DNA from: Bacteroidota bacterium
GTDB lineage: Bacteria; Bacteroidota; Bacteroidia; Bacteroidales; Marinifilaceae
Direction of reading: 5' to 3'
Assembly (NCBI GenBank): GCA_023400335.1
Contig: JAEXFF010000216.1
Span: forward strand, 1-5,158
Length of the DNA stretch: 5,158 bases
A model generated the notes under the pieces. That model did not search any database and was not told the DNA's origin. It saw nothing but the letters and a program-made list of their open reading frames with translations. The position numbers and the translations under genes are program-made. Of this stretch, positions 1 to 5,130 are shown piece after piece. Every line of letters begins with the position of its first letter. The first letter of the stretch is position 1.

Positions 1-9
1 GTATTATAT

Positions 10-46
10 CCTATAAAACGTAAAATACAAATAAAAGTTTTATAGG
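10..46. repeat. Perfect 10-bp inverted repeat upstream of the transporter gene
   Basis: The arms CCTATAAAAC (10-19) and GTTTTATAGG (37-46) are exact reverse complements separated by 17 A-rich bases. No T run follows on either strand, so it does not look like an intrinsic terminator. It could be a protein-binding site or a weak RNA hairpin. The rest of the 205-base leader holds two shorter palindromes (GAATC-CT-GATTC at 60-71 and TGCCT-G-AGGCA at 84-94). I found no convincing TTTG / TAnnTTTG promoter and no gene of credible length there. Confidence 0.5.
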
Positions 47-113
47 CAAAAAGAAGAATGAATCCTGATTCAATCCGATATTCTGCCTGAGGCAATACCA
101 GTCCTTACAAATT

Positions 114-120
114 TTAACGA
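114..120 (+). repeat. TTAACGA heptamer, copy 1 of 5, upstream of the transporter
   Basis: TTAACGA lies 86 bases before the transporter start. The same heptamer recurs four times in the intergenic region after that gene: + strand at 1702-1708 and 1832-1838, - strand at 1751-1757 and 1797-1803. It was not noticed in coding DNA of this window. It may be a regulator-binding motif; this is inference from its recurrence only. Confidence 0.35.
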
Positions 121-205
121 CTACATCCGAACAAAAAGAGCTTTCCATACGTTATTGGCTATAGTTAAAAGAATAAGTAAACAATAAATTATAAAAACTA
201 TTTCC

Positions 206-1678
206 ATGGCTACCGGTAAAACAAACAAAAACCTCTCGACCTGGCAATTGGCCTTAATGACAGCCGCAGCTATTATCAGTTTAAGGGGTTTACCAATGAT
301 GGCTCAGGAAGAGCTCACCATGTTTTTCTATATCCTCTTTGCAACCGTTCTCTTTCTGCTTCCGGCTGCTTTAGTGGGAGCAGAACTGGGAAGTGCTTTT
401 GCAGACAAAGGAGGGGGAGTTTATACCTGGGTAAAAGAGGCTTTTAACCGCCCTCTGGGCTTTACAGCCATCTTTCTGCAATGGATTCAGAATGTGGTAT
501 GGTACCCTACAGTACTTGGATTTGCAGGGGCAGCCATTGCCTATATGATCGGTAAACCCTCTCTGGCACAAAACGGGGTATTTGTGGGTCTGTTTTCTAT
601 AGCAATGTATTGGTTTGCCACTTGGATTACCCTGAAAGGTACTTCTGCCGTCTCTAAAATTACAAGTCAGGGGTTTCTGTTAGGAACCGTACTCCCCGGA
701 GTTGTCATTATCGTCATGGCTTTGATCTGGATTGTCGGGAAAAACCCCATTGCTTTCGAACATATTCCTGCCAGTATTTCGCAGGTTGCCAATGTAGACG
801 TCGCTCATCATGTTCATCCCCGTTTTTTCCCCCATATGAACGGGATGAGTGATATCGCTTTCCTTGCCGGAATTCTTTTACTATTTGCCGGAGTGGAAGT
901 TCATGCTGTACATGCTCCGGAGTTAAATAATCCACAAAAACAATTTCCGGCCGCAATGTTTTTAGCAGCTTTAATTTCATTCGGCCTGTTCACCCTGGGA
1001 GCTTTAGCTGTAGCCATTGTGACCCCTTACGAACAGATAAACTTACAGGATGGTTTGCTGGTTACTTTCCGGCAATTATTCGATCATTATCATATCGGCT
1101 GGCTGACAAATGTCATGGGCTTTTTTGTCGCCTTTGGAGCACTTGCCGGAGTTATGTCGTGGATTTCAGGTCCTAGCCGCGGTTTACTTTGGACAGCTCA
1201 CGACGGTGAACTTCCCAATTTCATGAAAAAGACAAACCGGAATGGCATACAAATCAATATTCTTATCATCCAGGGATGTATTGTCACAATCTTGTCTTCC
1301 CTCTATATCATCATGAGTAATGTAAGTGTAGCATTTTTCTTACTCAGTGCCCTCACTATAGGATTATATCTCATTATGTATATGCTGATGTATGCAGCTG
1401 GTATTAAGTTGCGCTATTCACAGCCCGACCTGAAACGAAGTTACCGCGTACCGGGAGGAAATGCCGGTATGTGGATCATTGCAGGTATCGGCTTTCTAGC
1501 CGTCCTCTTTTCCTTTGCAGTCACCTTCTTTCCTCCTTCCCAACTCCCTGTCGGAAGCCCGGCTTTTTATACAGGACTTGTCATTACAGGTACAATTGTA
1601 TTTTTAGCCATCCCTCTTATTATCAGTTTCGTTATGGAAAAGAGAAGGAAAAAATATGGACATATGCCAAAAGCATAG
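206..1678 (+). CDS. gadC: GadC-like glutamate/GABA antiporter (APC superfamily)
   Basis: Predicted inner-membrane amino-acid antiporter, 490 residues, about 12 hydrophobic helices (TM1 near 15-35, last helix near 455-477). By family, it would exchange external glutamate for internal GABA, consuming a proton with decarboxylation and giving acid resistance. Conserved blocks shared with E. coli GadC are GVE at 229-231 followed by HAPELNNP, SWISGPSRG at 318-326, LPNF with KTNRNG at 336-347, and PDLKRSYRVPGG at 407-418. W319 aligns with the E. coli substrate-site Trp308. Two other positions differ: E. coli Tyr30 aligns with R27 and Glu304 with G315. The chain ends about 13 residues after TM12, so the long C-terminal plug that closes E. 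coli GadC at neutral pH is missing. The ATG at 206 is the natural start, with an A-rich, non-Shine-Dalgarno upstream as usual in Bacteroidota. No glutamate decarboxylase or glutaminase gene lies in the window. The family is secure; the exact substrate is not. Confidence 0.85.
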   Translation: MATGKTNKNLSTWQLALMTAAAIISLRGLPMMAQEELTMFFYILFATVLFLLPAALVGAELGSAFADKGGGVYTWVKEAFNRPLGFTAIFLQWIQNVVWYPTVLGFAGAAIAYMIGKPSLAQNGVFVGLFSIAMYWFATWITLKGTSAVSKITSQGFLLGTVLPGVVIIVMALIWIVGKNPIAFEHIPASISQVANVDVAHHVHPRFFPHMNGMSDIAFLAGILLLFAGVEVHAVHAPELNNPQKQFPAAMFLAALISFGLFTLGALAVAIVTPYEQINLQDGLLVTFRQLFDHYHIGWLTNVMGFFVAFGALAGVMSWISGPSRGLLWTAHDGELPNFMKKTNRNGIQINILIIQGCIVTILSSLYIIMSNVSVAFFLLSALTIGLYLIMYMLMYAAGIKLRYSQPDLKRSYRVPGGNAGMWIIAGIGFLAVLFSFAVTFFPPSQLPVGSPAFYTGLVITGTIVFLAIPLIISFVMEKRRKKYGHMPKA

Positions 1679-1701
1679 ACGTCGAATGAATGTCGTGACA
1701 A

Positions 1702-1757
1702 TTAACGAAACAAATATGCCGGTCGTTTCACTTTTATGTGGAGAAAAGTTTCGTTAA
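1702..1757. repeat. 10-bp perfect inverted repeat after the transporter
   Basis: TTAACGAAAC (1702-1711) and GTTTCGTTAA (1748-1757) are exact reverse complements, 36 bases apart, beginning 24 bases after the transporter stop. A third related segment, CGTTTC (1724-1729), lies between them and could pair with the left arm instead. There is no T run after the right arm, so it is not a typical terminator. It may be an operator pair or part of a 3' UTR structure. Confidence 0.5.
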
Positions 1758-1782
1758 CCCAAGCATTTTAAAGACAAATATT

Positions 1783-1858
1783 AATCCGGTATAAAATCGT
1801 TAATCATTTGAACCTTAGTACTTTCAATCCTTTAACGATTAAGACATCCGGATTTTTT
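1783..1858 (+). terminator. Three-tier hairpin with T run, likely transporter terminator
   Basis: Three nested helices can be traced by eye. AATCCGG (1783-1789) pairs with CCGGATT (1848-1854). AATCGTTAA (1795-1803) pairs with TTAACGATT (1832-1840). TTGAA (1808-1812) pairs with TTCAA (1823-1827). Small internal loops separate the tiers, and the right foot runs into six Ts (1853-1858), with a second T run at 1864-1869. This fits a long intrinsic terminator on the + strand ending the transporter transcript about 180 bases after its stop. The elaborate shape leaves open a regulatory or processed 3' UTR RNA. Confidence 0.55.
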
Positions 1859-1881
1859 AACTATTTTTTGACCTGTATCCA

Positions 1882-1911
1882 TTTGCAAGAAAATTGTAAA
1901 TGATATCTTTG
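1882..1911 (+). promoter_or_regulatory. Bacteroidota-type promoter of the HAD hydrolase gene
   Basis: TTTG at 1882-1885 (-33 element) and TATCTTTG at 1904-1911 (perfect TAnnTTTG -7 element) are 18 bases apart, close to the spacing of Bacteroides housekeeping promoters. Transcription would start near 1917, giving a leader of only about 10 A-rich bases before the ATG at 1928. The promoter is flanked by a perfect 7-bp inverted repeat, ATTTGCA (1881-1887) and TGCAAAT (1914-1920), which covers the -33 element and the start site. Confidence 0.65.
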
Positions 1912-1927
1912 CCTGCAAATAAAAAAA

Positions 1928-2725
1928 ATGATTAAGGCTGTATTTTTTGATATTGACGGAACTTTAGTAAGTTTTAAGACTCACGAAGTACCCCCTTCTG
2001 CCATAAAGGCTTTACACCAACTGCAGTCCCGGGGAATACTGACATTCATCGCTACAGGCAGGCACATACTTTCTATCAACAATCTGGGGAGTTTAAAATT
2101 TGATGGCTATATAACCCTCAACGGAAGTTATTGTTTTGCCGGCTCAAAGCTCATTTACAAATGTTCTATTCCGGCTACCGATATCTCTACGCTTGTAAGT
2201 TATTTAGAGGAAAAAGAAAATTTTCCCTGTATTTTTGTGCACGATCATGCACTGTATATAAATGATACAAATGAACAGACCGAAACGACCTTCCGGCTTT
2301 TAAATTTTCCTCAGCCCCCAGTACTGCCATTGAAAGAAGCGGCCCAAGGAGAAACATTTCAATTAATCGCTTTCTTTAACGCAGCCCAGGAAAAAGAAGT
2401 CATGCCCCGTCTCCTTCACTGTCAAGCTACACGCTGGACTTCCCTTTTCAGCGACGTAATTCCGCTCGGAAGCAATAAGCAGATTGGCTTACAAAAAATG
2501 ATGGAATACTATGGACTCTCCCGGGAAGAAATTCTTGCCTTCGGCGACGGAGGCAACGATATACCAATGCTGCAATATGCCGGAATCGGCGTGGCTATGG
2601 GAAATGCCAAAGATACAGTAAAACAATCTGCAGATTATGTCACCGCCTCCGTAGATGAAGACGGTATTTATAAGGCTCTTATTCAACTTGACGTAATTTC
2701 CGAAAAACCTTCTCAGAAACAGTAA
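1928..2725 (+). CDS. Cof-type HAD-IIB family phosphatase
   Basis: Predicted cytoplasmic Mg-dependent phosphatase of the haloacid dehalogenase superfamily, Cof subfamily, 265 residues, a normal full length. All catalytic motifs are present. Motif I is DIDGT at 8-12, with nucleophile D8 and acid/base D10. Motif II is T43 in ATGR. Motif III is K184 in SNKQIGL. Motif IV is GDGGND at 206-211, which binds the metal. Residues from about 85 to 180 form the type IIB cap that selects the substrate. Family members hydrolyse sugar phosphates, pyridoxal phosphate, flavin mononucleotide and related small phosphates, and the specificity cannot be read from the sequence. The start is fixed by the motif close to the N terminus and by the promoter just upstream. 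It has its own promoter, is followed by a 139-base gap, and appears to be a single-gene unit without functional link to its neighbours. Confidence 0.9.
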   Translation: MIKAVFFDIDGTLVSFKTHEVPPSAIKALHQLQSRGILTFIATGRHILSINNLGSLKFDGYITLNGSYCFAGSKLIYKCSIPATDISTLVSYLEEKENFPCIFVHDHALYINDTNEQTETTFRLLNFPQPPVLPLKEAAQGETFQLIAFFNAAQEKEVMPRLLHCQATRWTSLFSDVIPLGSNKQIGLQKMMEYYGLSREEILAFGDGGNDIPMLQYAGIGVAMGNAKDTVKQSADYVTASVDEDGIYKALIQLDVISEKPSQKQ

Positions 2726-2810
2726 ATCATTCCCTCCTGTTAAAAAGGTATATTTATTGAATCCTCAAATTAAAACTTTTTTTAGATTTTAAAATTATTT
2801 TTGACACTCA

Positions 2811-2841
2811 TGCAACTTTTATCTGTTCTTTTGCATCTTGT
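2811..2841 (+). promoter_or_regulatory. Candidate ECF-type (autoregulated) promoter of the sigma operon
   Basis: GCAAC at 2812-2816 followed by four Ts, then GCATC at 2833-2837 after a 16-base spacer, matches the general ECF promoter layout: an AAC-containing -35 and a short C-rich -10 resembling CGTC. Transcription would begin near 2843, leaving about 20 bases before the sigma start codon. The A/T-rich block at 2771-2802 could serve as an UP-like element. A weaker housekeeping-like reading (TTTG at 2800-2803, TTCTTTTG at 2826-2833, spacer 22) overlaps it. The assignment rests on pattern resemblance only. Confidence 0.5.
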
Positions 2842-2864
2842 ATAGGAAAAGGTAATTCACGTGA

Positions 2865-3386
2865 ATGAATGAAGTATCATTAATACAGGAATGCAAAAAA
2901 GGAAACAGAAAAGCACAGGAAACATTTTACAATCAATTTGCCCCCAGGATGATGGGAGTATGTATACGCTACTCTCCTGACAGAGACAGTGCAAATGATT
3001 TGATGCAAGAAGGATTTATAAAAGTCTTTTATAATTTAAAGGAGTTTAAAGGAACCGGAAGTTTAGAAGGATGGATGCGAAAAATTTTTATTAATTGCGC
3101 TTTAGAAAAAATCCGGAAATCCAAGTTTACCCTACAAATTCAAGAAATTCCAAGTGATTGTGAAGATTCGTTTCCCTCAGCTGTAGAGGAATTAACTGCT
3201 ACTGAAATGTTGCAGCTGATTCAGCAATTGCCCGAAGGATACCGTATTATTTTCAATTTATTTGCTATTGAAGGCTTTACCCATAAAGAAATCAGCGAAA
3301 TGCTGAATATTTCCGAAGGCACCTCCCGCTCACAATATACCCGGGCAAGACAAGCCTTACAAAAAAAGATAAAAAATTTATATTGA
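2865..3386 (+). CDS. ECF-family RNA polymerase sigma factor (Das-like)
   Basis: Extracytoplasmic-function sigma-70 factor of 173 residues with only regions 2 and 4, which redirects RNA polymerase to a small regulon. Region 2 spans about 18-86, with the core-binding and -10 recognition signature running from DSANDLMQEGF (41-51) through GSLEGWMRKIFINCALEKIRK (65-85). A linker follows (about 87-110). Region 4 covers about 112-168, with LPEGYRIIF at 122-130 and a helix-turn-helix GFTHKEISEMLNIS with SRSQYTRARQAL at 137-165. The ATG at 2865 gives a normal N terminus; the overlapping ATG at 2869 is out of frame. Its stop lies one base before the start of the next gene, so the two are translationally coupled, the standard arrangement for a sigma/anti-sigma pair. 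The pairing with a dual-membrane anti-sigma protein suggests relation to Das sigma factors of Bacteroides; the exact ECF group was not tested. Confidence 0.92.
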   Translation: MNEVSLIQECKKGNRKAQETFYNQFAPRMMGVCIRYSPDRDSANDLMQEGFIKVFYNLKEFKGTGSLEGWMRKIFINCALEKIRKSKFTLQIQEIPSDCEDSFPSAVEELTATEMLQLIQQLPEGYRIIFNLFAIEGFTHKEISEMLNISEGTSRSQYTRARQALQKKIKNLY

Positions 3387-3387
3387 A

Positions 3388-4578
3388 ATGAAGGACAGAG
3401 ACCGCTTCGAAGATTTATTTAAAGAACGATTACACAACTGGGAAGGTGATCCGGAAGCCAATCTGTGGGGGAAAATTATGTCCCGTCTTCCAGCCGTCCC
3501 TTCCCCTTCCCGTCTCCATACTTTTGCTTCCCCCATTGCTGCTGGAATTGTATTGCTCCTTTTATTCGGCGGATGTTTATTCCTATTTCATTTTGTTTCC
3601 TCTAATCTAACTCCAGTAAAAAAGGAAGGAGAAGTAAATTATACTCCAAAAATAAAACCGGCAGGAGAAAAAATTGAACAATTTATAAAAAGAGAAGAAA
3701 TACCCCTTCTCAAAACACAGGATTACTCTATTGAAAACCGGAATTTAATGACAAAGAATTTCTCTGCTGTTTCGCTAAAATCTTATCGCTCTGTTTATAA
3801 AGTACAGCAACCAGCCCTTATTCCGGTTTCGGGTCTGACACAGTATCCTCCTAAGCTTCCTTCTTTATCTCCCGATGTTAAGCTCTTTACAATTAAAAAG
3901 AAAAGACGAAATATACCTCTCAGCAACCGGAAATGGCGTTTTGGAATAGGAGGAAATAATCTGAACCTAGCAAGTGTTTCCAATACAAACTCTGAAGTAA
4001 TAAATACCAAGTTTAATCCCGGTATTTCGTTTCAACCCGATCCCTCTTTCCCTCATCCCTTCCCACCCGTCTTTCCGGAACAGGCGTCTCATTCGAAACC
4101 GGTTAAAATAAAACACCGTTACCCGTTTCAATTTGGGCTTTCAGTATCCCGTCAATTATCCAAACGATGGAATTTCAACACGGGTATAACCTATAGTTAT
4201 TTACAAAATAAAATTTATTATCAGGATGCAAGTTACAATATAAAACAACAGCTCCACTGGATGGGTATACCTGTTTCTTTCAGTTATCGCCTGGCTTTCT
4301 GGAAACGACCCTATTTTTATTTTACATTAGGAGCTACCGGAGAAATAAATATTGCTGCAAAAACTCATTTTAAATACAAAAATTCTTCTCAAAGCATTCA
4401 TGGTATTTTCTGGAAAGGCTACACACACATTGGTCTTTCTTATCCACTCCTCCGCTATTTTTCCATTTATACAGAAGGAGGAATAACTTATTACTTTGAC
4501 AAAGGGAAATATGAATTTCTCCGCTCAGAACATGCTTTCAACGTAACGGGGCAAATTGGCTTCCGATTTAATTTTTAA
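3388..4578 (+). CDS. Dual membrane-spanning anti-sigma factor with C-terminal OM beta-barrel (Dma-like)
   Basis: Protein of 396 residues with four visible parts. Residues 1-40 are a charged cytoplasmic segment (RFEDLFKERLHNWEGDPEANLW) of the kind found N-terminally in Bacteroidota anti-sigma proteins. One hydrophobic helix, about 47-70, would sit in the inner membrane; there is no cleavable signal peptide. Residues 71-180 form a polar linker with basic clusters (KKKRR at 170-174). From about 181 the sequence alternates in beta-strand fashion (WRFGIGG at 183-189, then about eight strands between 245 and 396), interrupted by a proline-rich loop (212-230), and ends in GFRFNF, a typical outer-membrane barrel terminus with final Phe. 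The order matches Dma proteins, single polypeptides crossing both membranes and sequestering an ECF sigma factor. It is coupled to the sigma gene by a one-base gap. Architecture and location are inferred; sigma binding is predicted from family and gene order. An alternative is a plain outer-membrane beta-barrel protein whose N-terminal helix is an anchor. Confidence 0.75.
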   Translation: MKDRDRFEDLFKERLHNWEGDPEANLWGKIMSRLPAVPSPSRLHTFASPIAAGIVLLLLFGGCLFLFHFVSSNLTPVKKEGEVNYTPKIKPAGEKIEQFIKREEIPLLKTQDYSIENRNLMTKNFSAVSLKSYRSVYKVQQPALIPVSGLTQYPPKLPSLSPDVKLFTIKKKRRNIPLSNRKWRFGIGGNNLNLASVSNTNSEVINTKFNPGISFQPDPSFPHPFPPVFPEQASHSKPVKIKHRYPFQFGLSVSRQLSKRWNFNTGITYSYLQNKIYYQDASYNIKQQLHWMGIPVSFSYRLAFWKRPYFYFTLGATGEINIAAKTHFKYKNSSQSIHGIFWKGYTHIGLSYPLLRYFSIYTEGGITYYFDKGKYEFLRSEHAFNVTGQIGFRFNF

Positions 4579-4598
4579 ATACAAACCTATAAAAACAA

Positions 4599-5090
4599 AT
4601 GTGTATGAAAAATCCAAAAAAACAACTAAACAAATGCATCTCAGGGGCGCTTTCTGTAGCCTTTAGCCTGATATGCTTAATGGCTTGCAGCAACGACGAC
4701 ACGGTCATTACTGAAACCCATATTATTCTTAAAGGGAAAACCACAGATGTCCATGATCAACACAGTATTCCTGGTATTCAAATTGTCATTCCGCTCTTTG
4801 ATCCCAGTCAGGAAATGGTCCCTCCGGAAATTTGTAAAGCGACATGCGATACCTTAATTACTGACGAGAATGGTCAATTTAAATGGGAGACAAATAAACT
4901 TTTCCAAGAAAAATACAATTTTGAACTGTGGCTGACAGATATAAATTTCGTCCTCTATGGCCAAACACCTCCACCCAACCGCTATAAACCTGATACTGTA
5001 AACATAACCCTTACAAGAGACGACTTTAAAAAAATCAACGGTCAATATATAGCTGAAAAAGAAATAATAATTCCCTTAAATAACCGCTAA
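4599..5090 (+). CDS. Small predicted surface lipoprotein, resembling radical-SAM-associated lipoproteins
   Basis: Protein of 163 residues with a lipoprotein signal peptide: basic KNPKK, a hydrophobic stretch (14-29) and lipobox LMAC with lipidated Cys30. The following SNDD resembles the acidic export signal that sends Bacteroidota lipoproteins to the cell surface. The mature part looks like one small beta-sandwich: ILKGKTTD (43-50), IPGIQIVIP (58-66), DTLITDENGQFKW (84-96), LWLTDINF (110-117), PDTVNITL (131-138) and KEIIIPL (154-160). This layout resembles carboxypeptidase-regulatory-like domains and, more closely from memory, the Bacteroidota radical-SAM-associated putative lipoproteins, although no radical SAM gene is visible before the window ends. 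C79 and C83 could form a disulfide. The in-frame ATG at 4605 (MKNPKK) is an equally good start and avoids an odd Cys at position 2. It follows the anti-sigma gene by 20 bases, so it is probably co-transcribed and part of the same regulatory unit. Function unknown. Confidence 0.75.
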   Translation: MCMKNPKKQLNKCISGALSVAFSLICLMACSNDDTVITETHIILKGKTTDVHDQHSIPGIQIVIPLFDPSQEMVPPEICKATCDTLITDENGQFKWETNKLFQEKYNFELWLTDINFVLYGQTPPPNRYKPDTVNITLTRDDFKKINGQYIAEKEIIIPLNNR

Positions 5091-5099
5091 TCTTTATTT

Positions 5100-5130
5100 T
5101 TACACATTAGGGACGTGCCCTAATGTGTAA
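5100..5130 (+). terminator. 13-bp perfect hairpin ending the sigma operon
   Basis: Bases 5100-5112 and 5118-5130 are exact reverse complements around the five-base loop ACGTG, starting 10 bases after the lipoprotein stop. The stem includes GGG/CCC next to the loop. Only three Ts follow on the + strand, so the tail is weaker than in a classic intrinsic terminator. No T run follows on the - strand either. The most likely role is transcription termination or 3'-end protection of the operon mRNA. Confidence 0.6.

Noticed and set aside
1..45. Open frame from the window edge to a TAG at 43-45 (14 codons), possibly the tail of an upstream gene.
   Set aside because: Too short and A/T-rich to separate from chance, and it overlaps the 10-bp inverted repeat. 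The sequence upstream would decide it.
58..90. Short ATG-initiated peptide of 10 codons upstream of the transporter, a possible leader peptide.
   Set aside because: No run of regulatory codons, no attenuator-like hairpin with T run before the transporter, and no ribosome-site evidence.
371..980. Two open frames on the - strand inside the transporter gene.
   Set aside because: They lie opposite a well-conserved membrane protein gene, and their translations show no domain or membrane pattern; shadow frames.
1471..1689. A + strand 72-codon open frame overlapping the 3' end of the transporter in another frame.
   Set aside because: It lies inside conserved transporter sequence (TM11-TM12) and the translation looks random; no frameshift is needed because the transporter reaches a natural end.
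2489..2686. Open frame on the - strand inside the HAD gene.
   Set aside because: Opposite the GDGGND catalytic region; shadow of a constrained coding sequence.
2726..2810. A/T-rich stretch after the HAD gene examined for a terminator.
   Set aside because: T and A runs are present (2777-2783, 2787-2802) but I could not find a clean stem before any of them.
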